From: Sulfopaludibacter sp035606355
GTDB lineage: Bacteria > Acidobacteriota > Terriglobia > Bryobacterales > Bryobacteraceae
Direction: 5' to 3'
Assembly: GCA_035606355.1 (NCBI GenBank)
Contig: DATNFO010000054.1
Span: forward strand, 66,203 to 130,202
DNA: 64,000 nt
Below the pieces are notes generated by a model, which searched no databases, had not been told where the DNA came from, and saw only the letters and a program-made list of their open reading frames with translations. Below, piece by piece: positions 1 to 10,570 of this stretch (positions within the stretch are counted from its first letter, which is position 1; each line of letters starts with the position of its first letter). A program made the translations under genes and the position numbers.

Positions 1-80
1 AAAAGGAAGATAACAGCGCTGTTCGCCTGAAGTGCGAAAAGGCGTTGAAGGACATGAATGCGTCGATCGGCATTTTCTAG
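1..80 (+). CDS. C-terminal end of an upstream protein (partial)
   Basis: An open frame enters from the left edge (codons in phase from base 3) and ends at a TAG at 78-80. It encodes about 25 residues including DNSAVRLKCEKALKDM, which has the spacing of a HEAT-repeat helix. It overlaps the start of the next gene by 23 nt, the usual sign of translational coupling. The rest lies outside the window, so the HEAT assignment is only a suggestion. Confidence 0.45.
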   Translation, partial: KEDNSAVRLKCEKALKDMNASIGIF

Positions 81-1209
81 CGCTCTGCTCATTCCGGCGC
101 TGCTGATGGCGCCGGCGTGTGTAGGGCAGGAACAGACAATCCGTCGTGAGGGGCGCGTTTGGGTGCGCACCCTCAGCGGGTCCGCCAGCGGCGGGCAACG
201 GCTGCACGTGGTGGGGCATGGTCCGGTAACGGTGCAGGGGGCGCCGGGGGGCGCGGTCACCTACACGGTGCAGGTGAAAGTGGAAGCGCGGAGCGAAGCC
301 GAAGCTCGCCGGATGCTGGCAAATGCGTCTGTGCGGGTGGGCGTGGATCGCGGCGAACTGGTGCTTTCGGCGCCCGGCGGCGCTTATCTCTCGGTAATGT
401 CGGTGAAGGCTCCCAGGAGTAATGGAGTGTACATCGAGACCACCGATGGCGCTGTGGACGCGCGCGGCATCGACGGGGCTCTCGAAGTGAATTCGGGCGC
501 GGGCGAGATTTCCGCCGACGATGTGAGAGGCAACTGCAACCTATCCACGGGCGGGGGACGCGTGAACGTCGGGGAAGTAAAGGCAGCGCTCCATTGCACG
601 ACGGCGGCCGGGCCAATCACTGTCGCGGCGGTGGGCGGTGAAGCCGTACTGGAGACGAATGGCGGCGACATCGTGTGCAACCGGGCGGGCGGCGCCGTGC
701 GTGCGCAGACCGGGGCGGGGAAGGTGCAGATCGGGAGCGCGGGCGGCCCGGTGAACGCGGTTACGGGCGGCGGAGAGATCGTGGTGGATAAGGCCAACGG
801 TATCGTGACAGCGCGCAACATGGGTGGTCCGGTGCACGTAGGCGCGGCGGCGGGCGTGCAGTGCCAGAACGGCAGCGGTGGCATCAGTATCGGCAATATT
901 GCGGGCGCGATGCGCGTGAGCACAGCCATGGGCAGCATTTTCGCGACGCTGATCGCCGGCAAATTGGCGGATTCGTTTCTGGCGACGGGAAATGGTGACA
1001 TCACGGTGATGATTCCGTCTAACGTGGGTGTGAGGATCCGGGCATCGAACCGCACGGCGGATTCGGTGCGGCGGATCGTCAGCGAGTTTCCGACCGTGGC
1101 GTCGCGGCGCCAGGGTACGCAAGTGGTGGCCGAAGGCGCGGTGAACGGCGGCGGTCCGCTGCTGCAGATCACGGGCACGGGCGGCACGATTTTTATTAAA
1201 CATTTGTAA
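58..1209 (+). CDS. DUF4097-like beta-helical exported protein
   Basis: The product is 383 aa. Residues 1-23 form a Sec signal peptide (MRRSAFSSALLIPALLMAPA) with a Cys at 21 that could be lipidated. The rest is a run of short Gly/Val-rich units of the type GGGEIVVDKANG and NGSGGISIGNIAG, repeating about every 18-22 residues, as in right-handed beta-helix proteins of the DUF4097 (putative adhesin) group. These are extracytoplasmic proteins of unknown function often found with PspC or anti-sigma genes. It is followed after 14 nt by the PDZ protein, so the two probably share a transcript. No catalytic residues are recognisable. The family call rests on repeat texture, not on an alignment. Confidence 0.75.
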   Translation: MRRSAFSSALLIPALLMAPACVGQEQTIRREGRVWVRTLSGSASGGQRLHVVGHGPVTVQGAPGGAVTYTVQVKVEARSEAEARRMLANASVRVGVDRGELVLSAPGGAYLSVMSVKAPRSNGVYIETTDGAVDARGIDGALEVNSGAGEISADDVRGNCNLSTGGGRVNVGEVKAALHCTTAAGPITVAAVGGEAVLETNGGDIVCNRAGGAVRAQTGAGKVQIGSAGGPVNAVTGGGEIVVDKANGIVTARNMGGPVHVGAAAGVQCQNGSGGISIGNIAGAMRVSTAMGSIFATLIAGKLADSFLATGNGDITVMIPSNVGVRIRASNRTADSVRRIVSEFPTVASRRQGTQVVAEGAVNGGGPLLQITGTGGTIFIKHL

Positions 1210-1223
1210 GAGGTGTCAGGGTT

Positions 1224-2108
1224 ATGCGAGCAGGATTGACCATCGGATGCATGGTGCTGGCTGCGGCCGCTGTGCCGCAGGGCGCGTTTGCGCAGGCGCG
1301 GGCGCGGAGCGCGAATTCGAGTTCGAGCGTCATGGTGGCGCGGAACGGATCGTATCTCGGCATCGGCGTCGAGGACGTCGATTCGGAGAAGGCGAAAAAT
1401 TTGAAGTTGAAGGAAGAGCGCGGGGCGTTGATCACGTCGATCACTCCGGATGGTCCGGCGGCGAAAGCCGGCATCAAGGAAGGCGACGTCATCATGGACT
1501 ATAACGGCACGCCTATCCAAAGCATCGCGCAGTTGCAGCGATTGGTGAGCGAAACGCCGGCGGGCCGGCAGGTGAAACTGGAAGTATGGCGCAACGGGGC
1601 GATGCAAACGCTGACGGCGACCATCGCCGAGCACAAGATGAGCGTAATTCAGGGTCCGGACGGCAACTGGAACTTCACCATTCCTTCGATGCCCGCGACG
1701 CCGATGCCGCCCATGCCTCCTTCGGGGTCGGTGCAAGTGTGGCCGGAAATGCCGAATTTCCAGGGCTTCGGCGGGTTCAGCATGAACGGAGTGCTCGGGA
1801 TCACGGGCGAGGCGCTGAATCAGGAGCCGCAATTCGCGGAGTTTCTCGGCGTGAAGAACGGGGTTCTGGTGAAGGCGGTGAACAGGGGGTCAGCCGCGGA
1901 GAAGGCAGGCATTAAGGCGGGGGACGTGATCGTGAAGGTGGACGATACGGCGATCAATAACACCCGCGATATCACGATGGCGCTGCGCGGTGCTCACGGG
2001 AGCAAGAGCGTGATGGTGGTCCGGAATAAGAAGGAAATGCAGTTGACGGTGACGATGGAGGAGAGCGGCAAGGTTCGGGCCGCGGCCAGCGATACCGTTG
2101 AGTGCTAG
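1224..2108 (+). CDS. Exported protein with two PDZ domains
   Basis: The product is 294 aa with a signal peptide ending near AFA-QA (residue 24). Two PDZ domains are clear. The first (about 45-145) carries YLGIGVEDVDSEKAKN, GPAAKAGIKEGDVIMDYNG and a final alpha/beta unit. The second (about 185-285) carries GVLGITGEALN and SAAEKAGIKAGDVIVKVDD. A Pro/Met-rich linker (around residues 157-172) joins them. This is the PDZ arrangement of HtrA/DegP proteases, but no trypsin-like domain or GNSGG motif precedes it. It is therefore more likely a periplasmic binding or scaffold protein than a protease. It sits 14 nt after the DUF4097-like gene and probably works with it at the envelope. Confidence 0.85.
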   Translation: MRAGLTIGCMVLAAAAVPQGAFAQARARSANSSSSVMVARNGSYLGIGVEDVDSEKAKNLKLKEERGALITSITPDGPAAKAGIKEGDVIMDYNGTPIQSIAQLQRLVSETPAGRQVKLEVWRNGAMQTLTATIAEHKMSVIQGPDGNWNFTIPSMPATPMPPMPPSGSVQVWPEMPNFQGFGGFSMNGVLGITGEALNQEPQFAEFLGVKNGVLVKAVNRGSAAEKAGIKAGDVIVKVDDTAINNTRDITMALRGAHGSKSVMVVRNKKEMQLTVTMEESGKVRAAASDTVEC

Positions 2109-2343
2109 ATTTTATTCGCCGCCGATGAACGCCGATTAACGCCGAGAAGGCAGAGGATCAGGAACGCACTCGCTCGCCCCGCCTCCTCGCTAAACCACCC
2201 CGCTTGATTCGTCCCTCGTACGAGCACTCCTTTCCTAATTCCCTCCTTCCCTAACCGTCTCATTTATCAGAAGCTACGCCATCCGCTCCGCCACTGCTAA
2301 AATGAAAGATGCGGATTTCCGCCCTAACACGAGACGCTAATTC
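2109..2343. other. Intergenic region before secA
   Basis: This stretch holds no ORF. It contains a fragment (about 2121-2147) of a dispersed motif, GAACGCCGATTAACGCCGAG, of which related copies lie near 31545, 31720 and, inverted, 31795. A TAAAAT at about 2298 could be a -10 element for secA, without a convincing -35. Confidence 0.4.
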
Positions 2344-5247
<2,904 letters not shown>

Positions 5248-5251
5248 CAGT

Positions 5252-5761
5252 ATGCCGGCAGGAACGCTGGTCAGCCTCGAGGAGTACCTGAAGACTTCGT
5301 ATTCGCCGGATCGTGAGTTCCGCGACGGCGTCATATTGGAGCGAAATCTGGGGAGTAAGTTCCATGCGCGTTTGCAGGCCAAGCTCGCCGCATATCTCAA
5401 CGTGCGGCGCAAAACATGGAACATTGAAGTGTATACGGAGCTTCGCATCCGTGTCCGTGAGAACTGGTTTCCCATTCCCGACGTCTGTGTGTATCCGGCG
5501 CCGGAATTTGAAGGGGAGTATCCGACTGTTCCGCCCCTGCTCTGGATTGAGATCCTCTCGCCGGACGACCGCATGGTGGATGTGTGGGCTAAAGCCGCGG
5601 AACTCGTCGATAACGGCGTTCCGCTGGTCTGGATCATCGACCCCAACACACTAAACAGCGAGATCCGCACACCGGAAGGACTTCAGGCCGTTCATAACCA
5701 GACGCTCCGGGTGCCCGACACGCCGATCGTGATTCCGCTCCGCGAGGCGCTGGACGAGTAA
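5252..5761 (+). CDS. Uma2 family endonuclease-like protein
   Basis: The product is 169 aa. The start is the ATG at 5252, 4 nt after secA; the open frame runs further upstream inside secA but that part is shadow. It matches the Uma2 (DUF820) group with a PD-(D/E)xK nuclease fold. A short N-terminal SLEEYL segment precedes DREFRDGVILER. The catalytic core follows: IPDVCVYP (Asp), LLWIEILSPDD (Glu), a downstream Lys in VDVWAKAAEL, then GVPLVWIIDPN. Uma2 proteins are abundant in cyanobacteria and Acidobacteria; their substrate is unknown. The key D-E-K residues are all present, so it could be active. Its tight spacing suggests it is carried on the secA transcript. Confidence 0.88.
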   Translation: MPAGTLVSLEEYLKTSYSPDREFRDGVILERNLGSKFHARLQAKLAAYLNVRRKTWNIEVYTELRIRVRENWFPIPDVCVYPAPEFEGEYPTVPPLLWIEILSPDDRMVDVWAKAAELVDNGVPLVWIIDPNTLNSEIRTPEGLQAVHNQTLRVPDTPIVIPLREALDE

Positions 5762-5802
5762 TCGCTGACTCCAGACGCGCCGTTTCGGCGTCTAATAGAC
5801 AA

Positions 5803-6729
5803 ATGAAGTATCTAGCACTCTGCCTGCTTGCGCCCATGCTGGCGATTGGCGCCATTCTCCCCGACACCATCGGGCAGTTCAAGCAGACCTCCTCGACTGC
5901 GGCTCAGGTTTCCGACCAGCAGCTTTGGAACGAGTACGGCCTGCGCGCCTCGGAAACCGATGCCTACCAGAACGGCGACGCGAAGTTCACCGTCACCGCT
6001 TACCAGCTTCAGGACTCCACGGGAGCCATGGGCGCCTTCGACTGGCAGCGGCCCGCCGCCAGGACGACGGATGGCGCGGTGATCCTCCACGGCAACTACA
6101 TTCTGGCGTTCCAGGGCTACAAGCCGGACGACGCGGAACTGAACCAGATATACACCGCGCTGAAGCATGTGGATCTCACGTCGCTGCCCTCTCTGGTCGG
6201 CTATTTGCCGGATGAGGGATCGGTCTCAGGGAGCAACCGCTACGTTCTCGGCCCGGAAGCTCTTCAGCGCTTCGCCCCGGGCATTCCTCCCAGCATTGCC
6301 GCTTTTCATTTGGGCGCCGAGGCCGCGGTCGAAAACTACCACGGCAAGTCGGGCGACGTGACTATGGCCGTTTTTGAATACCCTACGCCGCAGATTGCGA
6401 TGCAGCGGATCCACGATTTCGAGAACTTGCCCGGAGCTGTGGCAAAACGCAGCGGTCCTCTGGTGGCTGTCACATTAAATCCGCCGGATCGCGACTTCGC
6501 CGAGCGTTTGCTTGCCAAAGTACAATACCGCGCCGACGTGGTCATGCAGGAACATATCCTTACGAAGAAAGATAACATTGGCGACCTGGTCATCAACGCC
6601 TTTATTCTCACGGGGATACTGCTGGTGTTCGCGGTAGTGGGCGGAGCCATCGTGGGCGGAATTCGCGCCTGGCAGCGCCGCGGCAGCGGCAATCCGGACG
6701 CCGATACAATCGTCAGTCTGCACCTTTAA
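5803..6729 (+). CDS. Exported membrane-anchored protein of unknown function
   Basis: The product is 308 aa. An N-terminal signal peptide (about residues 1-17) precedes a long soluble part. One strong transmembrane helix near residues 264-288 (AFILTGILLVFAVVGGAIVG) is followed by a short basic cytoplasmic tail. This gives a periplasmic domain tethered at its C terminus. The soluble part has no motif I recognise. Its overall look recalls the acidobacterial DUF6599 group, which I cannot verify here. It follows the Uma2 gene by 41 nt. AAACGGCCGTTT (6772-6783), a 12-bp palindrome, lies shortly after the stop. Confidence 0.65.
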   Translation: MKYLALCLLAPMLAIGAILPDTIGQFKQTSSTAAQVSDQQLWNEYGLRASETDAYQNGDAKFTVTAYQLQDSTGAMGAFDWQRPAARTTDGAVILHGNYILAFQGYKPDDAELNQIYTALKHVDLTSLPSLVGYLPDEGSVSGSNRYVLGPEALQRFAPGIPPSIAAFHLGAEAAVENYHGKSGDVTMAVFEYPTPQIAMQRIHDFENLPGAVAKRSGPLVAVTLNPPDRDFAERLLAKVQYRADVVMQEHILTKKDNIGDLVINAFILTGILLVFAVVGGAIVGGIRAWQRRGSGNPDADTIVSLHL

Positions 6730-6878
6730 CGGGCGGTTTTTCTTGGCCTTAGACTGAAATCCTCAGGTTCGAAACGGCCGTTTTGCACCACGATGGGACA
6801 ATTGTAGAAAATGGAACGTGGTCGTAAATCACTATGCATCAGGGGCTTACAGGGGAAAATTTCAGCCTGGATTTTCAC

Positions 6879-6907
6879 TTGACTTGAAGCTCGTAGGGAA
6901 ATAAGAT
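6879..6907 (+). promoter_or_regulatory. Sigma-70-type promoter
   Basis: TTGACT at 6879-6884 and TAAGAT at 6902-6907 are separated by exactly 17 bp, a near-consensus housekeeping promoter. Transcription would begin near 6914. There is no start codon with an ORF before the terminator at 6994-7021, so the promoter appears to drive a short untranslated transcript or a terminated leader of the ABC exporter gene. Confidence 0.6.
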
Positions 6908-6913
6908 CCAACT

Positions 6914-7024
6914 ACAAAGTTTTTGGCGGTTGCGATTCCGTCGAAACTGATTCTCCCATCGAACATCACCCCGGGTAGAACCGGGGGATAACGAATGCTC
7001 ACCCTTAGGGGTGAGCATTTTCGT
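6914..7024 (+). ncRNA. Candidate small RNA or attenuator leader
   Basis: About 110 nt lie between the promoter at 6879-6907 and a strong intrinsic terminator at 6994-7021. The stretch has no credible ORF. It contains a 6-bp GC hairpin, CCCCGG(GTAGAA)CCGGGG, at 6969-6986, just ahead of the terminator stem. I compared it by eye with SRP RNA, 6S RNA, tmRNA and common riboswitch cores and saw no match. It could be an independent small RNA, or a leader whose terminator controls the ABC exporter that begins at 7055. Confidence 0.45.
6994..7021 (+). terminator. Intrinsic terminator
   Basis: This is a perfect 11-bp stem, AATGCTCACCC / GGGTGAGCATT (6994-7004 and 7009-7019), with a 4-nt loop. It is followed by TTCGTTTTC. 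It lies 34 nt before the ABC exporter start and 265-290 nt after the preceding gene, so it belongs to the short transcript started near 6914. Confidence 0.8.
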
Positions 7025-7054
7025 TTTCGAGCTCACTTCCGCCATACTGATCTC

Positions 7055-8887
7055 ATGCACCCGCCCATGCCGCAACGGCCGGCCGCCGAACTCAGTTGGC
7101 GCGCGCGGGTCGCTTCGCTTCGCAACGTTCGACCCCTGTTGCGCATGGTGTGGGAAACCAGCCCTCCGCTGGTGGTGGGTACCGCGATTCTGCGGCTTGT
7201 ACGGGCTTTGTTGCCTTTAGCCACACTCTGGGTCTCAAAGCTCATTCTGGACGCCGTGGTGAGCCGCGTAATGCGAAAAACGGGCGATCTGGCGGTCATC
7301 TGGAAGCTTGTGGCGCTGGAACTGGCGCTCGCCGTCGCCAGCGACGTGCTGGGGCGCGCCAACACGCTCTTCGACAGCCTGCTTGGCGACCGCTTTACCA
7401 ACCGGATCAGCGTCAAACTCATGCAACACGCCACGGCGCTCGACCTGGCGTCCTTCGAAGATCCGGTTTTCTACGACAAACTCGAACGCGCCCGGCGCCA
7501 AACCACTGGCAGACTTGGACTTCTCGCCGCCCTGTTGAACATTGGGCAAGACAGCCTCACACTGTTCTCTCTCTCCGCCGCTCTCATCGTCTTTTCGCCG
7601 TGGCTCATGGTGCTGCTGATCGCGGCGGTCATCCCGGCGTTCCTTGGGGAGACACATTTCACGACACTCGCCTACTCGGTGCTCTACCGTCGCACGCCTG
7701 AAAAACGGCAGCTCGATTACCTCCGCTGGCTGGGAGCCAGCGCGCAGAGCGCCAAGGAGGTAAAGATCTTCGGTTTGGGGAGCCATCTGGCTCATCAATA
7801 CCATGAAGTTGCAGAAGCTATCGATGCGGAGAATAAAGTACTTGCGATTCGCCGCGCGATGGTTGGCTCGGCCCTCAACCTGGTCTCTACCGGCGGCTAT
7901 TATGGGGCGTACGTGGTGGTTCTCCTGAAGACCCTTGCGGGCGCCATTTCCATCGGCACGTTCACCTTCCTGACCGGCTCCTTCAACCGCTCGCGAAGCT
8001 ACATCGAGCGGATTCTCTCCGGGTTCAACGACATCTCGGAGCAGGCGATGTTTTTGACCGACCTGTTCGAGTTCTTCGATATGAAGCCTTCGATCACCTC
8101 GCCCTCGAACCCCATCCCGGCACCGCGACCGATCCGCGACGGCTTCGAATTCCGCGACGTGGCGTTCGCCTATCCGGGCAGCGACCGGCTGGTCGTGCAG
8201 AACATTAACTTCCGGCTGCATCCTGCTGAAAAGGTGGCGCTCATTGGCGAGAACGGAGCCGGCAAGACCACCATCGTCAAGCTACTTGCGCGCTTATACG
8301 ACCCCACTGCGGGCCAGATCCTTCTGGACGGCAACGACCTGCGCGATTACGACGTGGAGGATCTGCGCCGCGAGATCGGCGTCATCTTTCAGGACTACAT
8401 GCGGTATGACATGTTAATCCGTGAGAACATTGGGTTTGGCAAAATCGAAGCGCTCCCGGATAGCGGCCGCATGGAAACCGCGGCACAGAAAAGTCTCGCG
8501 AAAAAGCTGATTGAGCGTCTTCCGAAAGGCTACGATCAAATGGTGGGGAGGCGCTTTGAGGGTGGAGTCGACCTCTCCGGCGGTGAATGGCAGAAGCTGG
8601 CGCTCGCCCGAGCGTATATGCGCGAGGCCCAGCTCCTGATCCTGGACGAGCCGACCGCTACCCTGGACGCCCGCGCAGAGTACGAAGTTTTCCAGCGGTT
8701 CGCCGACCTGACGCGCGGCCGCATGGCGGTCCTCATCTCGCACCGTTTCTCCACGGTGCGCATGGCGGATCGCATTCTGGTGCTGGCCGGCGGCGCCATA
8801 GAGGAACAGGGAACCCATAGGGAACTGGTCGCCCTGGGAGGGCGTTACGCAGAGTTGTTTGAGCTTCAAGCAGCAGGTTACCGTTGA
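7055..8887 (+). CDS. ABC exporter, fused permease and ATPase
   Basis: The product is 610 aa. The start chosen is ATG 7055 (MHPPMPQRPA); an in-frame ATG at 6995 lies inside the terminator stem and is rejected. An N-terminal six-helix transmembrane domain (about 40-330) is followed by an ABC domain. Walker A is GENGAGKTT (about 410), the signature is DLSGGEWQKLALARAY and Walker B is LLILDEPTATLD, with the H-loop at ISHRFSTVR. This is the half-transporter layout of homodimeric type IV ABC exporters for lipids, drugs or peptides. The substrate cannot be told. No peptidase C39 domain is present. RNase J follows after 12 nt. Confidence 0.92.
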   Translation: MHPPMPQRPAAELSWRARVASLRNVRPLLRMVWETSPPLVVGTAILRLVRALLPLATLWVSKLILDAVVSRVMRKTGDLAVIWKLVALELALAVASDVLGRANTLFDSLLGDRFTNRISVKLMQHATALDLASFEDPVFYDKLERARRQTTGRLGLLAALLNIGQDSLTLFSLSAALIVFSPWLMVLLIAAVIPAFLGETHFTTLAYSVLYRRTPEKRQLDYLRWLGASAQSAKEVKIFGLGSHLAHQYHEVAEAIDAENKVLAIRRAMVGSALNLVSTGGYYGAYVVVLLKTLAGAISIGTFTFLTGSFNRSRSYIERILSGFNDISEQAMFLTDLFEFFDMKPSITSPSNPIPAPRPIRDGFEFRDVAFAYPGSDRLVVQNINFRLHPAEKVALIGENGAGKTTIVKLLARLYDPTAGQILLDGNDLRDYDVEDLRREIGVIFQDYMRYDMLIRENIGFGKIEALPDSGRMETAAQKSLAKKLIERLPKGYDQMVGRRFEGGVDLSGGEWQKLALARAYMREAQLLILDEPTATLDARAEYEVFQRFADLTRGRMAVLISHRFSTVRMADRILVLAGGAIEEQGTHRELVALGGRYAELFELQAAGYR

Positions 8888-8899
8888 GAGCACAACTGA

Positions 8900-10570
8900 A
8901 TGACTGATCAGAAGTTACAAGTTATCCCCCTGGGCGGCTTGGGGGAGTTTGGGATGAACATGACCGCGATCCGCTATGGCGAGGACATGATCGTGGTGGA
9001 TTCCGGAATGATGTTCCCGGACGCCGAGCTCCTGGGTGTCGACCTGGTGATGCCAGACCTCACCTTTCTCAAGGAGAGCCAGAGTCAGGTTCGGGCGCTG
9101 CTGCTGACGCACGGCCACGAGGATCATATCGGCGCCGTCCCTTACTTCCTGAACGAGATCAACGTTCCGGTCTACGGCACGGCGTTCACGCTGGCGCTGG
9201 TGGATCGCCGCATGGAGGAATACGATCTCGAGGAAGAGCCGGTTTTCCACACGGTCAAACCGAAGCAGATTGTGGAGATCGGTCCGTTCAAAGTCGAGTT
9301 CATCAACGTGACGCACTCCATTGTGAGTGCCGTCGCCCTGGCCATCACCACTCCGCTCGGCGTCATCATCCACACCGGCGATTTCAAAGTCGACCCGACC
9401 CCCACGGACAACGAGCTCTTCGACCTGCACACGCTCGCCGATTACGGGAAGCGCGGCGTGCTGCTGCTGCTCTCCGATTCGACAAATGCCGACCGGCCGG
9501 GCTACACGGAATCCGAGCGAGCCGTCCGTCCGCGCATGGAAGAAATCTTCAATCGCGCCGAGAGCCGGATTGTGGTCTCCTGCTTCAGCTCTTCCATACA
9601 CCGCATTCAACTGGTGCTCGATCTGGCCCAGGAATACGGCCGGCGCGTCGCCGTTTTCGGCAGAAGTATGGTGTCGGTGACGGAGATCGCGCACTCGCTC
9701 GGTCTGCTGGATATTCCGGACGGCATCCTCCTGCGCCCGCAGGATGCCATGGACGTCGCGCCGAATAAAGTGGCGTTCCTCATCTCAGGTACGCAGGGCG
9801 AGCCTATGTCGGCGCTGGCGCGCGTGGCGGTGGACAACCACAAGCATGCCTCGGTGGAGCGCGGTGATACGGTGGTGCTCAGCTCGCGCATCATCCCGGG
9901 TAATGAGAAGGCCATCTTCCGCATGATCGATCACATGGCCAAGCGGGGCGCGGATGTGATGTACGGCAGCATGAATCCACCGCTGCACGTCTCCGGTCAC
10001 GGCAGCGTGGAGGAGATGAAACTGGTGCTCAACCTGGTGCGGCCGCGCTATTTCATGCCGATTCACGGCGAGTTCCGGCAGCTATCCAAGCACGCGCGGC
10101 TGGCCGAGCACCTGCGCTTCGCCGGGCTGGAGAACAGCTTCGTCATGGAAACCGGCGACATTCTGGAGATCGATCACCACGGGGCGCGCGTGGCGGGCAA
10201 GGCGCCGGTGGGCCGCGTCTGCATCGATTCCGGCAGCGTGGACGATGTGGTGCAGGAGATGGTGATTCGCGATCGCCGGCACCTGTCCGAGGACGGCATT
10301 GTGCTCCCGATCATCGCCATCGATTCGCATACGGGCCGGATGGAGGGGTTGCCCGAGATCGTCAGCCGCGGGTTTGCGCTGGCCGACGAGGGCAGCGAAT
10401 TTATGCAGAACGCGCGCCAGATTGTGGCGCGCACCATGGAAGGTTCGAATCAGGAGGAGAAAACCGATTGGGGCGTGATGAAGGAGAAAATCCGCGCGGA
10501 CTTGAAGCGGTACATCGTGAAGGAGACGCAGCGGCGGCCCCTGATCATGCCGGTGATTCTGGAGGTGTAG
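8900..10570 (+). CDS. rnj: Ribonuclease J
   Basis: This metallo-beta-lactamase/beta-CASP ribonuclease acts in mRNA decay and rRNA maturation, with 5'-3' exonuclease and endonuclease activity. The 556-aa length is usual for RNase J. It has the zinc-binding motif LTHGHEDHIGA (about residues 69-79), a second metal ligand in NVTHSIVSA and the Asp in HTGDFKVD. The beta-CASP region contains SDSTNADRPG and the later FMPIHGEFRQL. The C-terminal domain (about 450-556) ends RRPLIMPVILEV. It follows the ABC exporter by 12 nt. Its last 103 nt overlap the only available start codon region of the next gene. Confidence 0.95.
   Translation: MTDQKLQVIPLGGLGEFGMNMTAIRYGEDMIVVDSGMMFPDAELLGVDLVMPDLTFLKESQSQVRALLLTHGHEDHIGAVPYFLNEINVPVYGTAFTLALVDRRMEEYDLEEEPVFHTVKPKQIVEIGPFKVEFINVTHSIVSAVALAITTPLGVIIHTGDFKVDPTPTDNELFDLHTLADYGKRGVLLLLSDSTNADRPGYTESERAVRPRMEEIFNRAESRIVVSCFSSSIHRIQLVLDLAQEYGRRVAVFGRSMVSVTEIAHSLGLLDIPDGILLRPQDAMDVAPNKVAFLISGTQGEPMSALARVAVDNHKHASVERGDTVVLSSRIIPGNEKAIFRMIDHMAKRGADVMYGSMNPPLHVSGHGSVEEMKLVLNLVRPRYFMPIHGEFRQLSKHARLAEHLRFAGLENSFVMETGDILEIDHHGARVAGKAPVGRVCIDSGSVDDVVQEMVIRDRRHLSEDGIVLPIIAIDSHTGRMEGLPEIVSRGFALADEGSEFMQNARQIVARTMEGSNQEEKTDWGVMKEKIRADLKRYIVKETQRRPLIMPVILEV

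Noticed and set aside
384..1832. 482-aa minus-strand open frame across the first two genes
   Set aside because: The plus-strand products have signal peptides and PDZ domains; the minus frame is low-complexity Arg/His/Pro-rich.
6914..7024. Identification of the leader as SRP, 6S or tmRNA
   Set aside because: The conserved SRP loop (GGAAGCAGC-type), the 6S length and bulge, and a tmRNA tag are all absent.
6995..7054. ATG 6995 as start of the ABC exporter
   Set aside because: It lies within the stem of the intrinsic terminator; ATG 7055 gives a normal N terminus.
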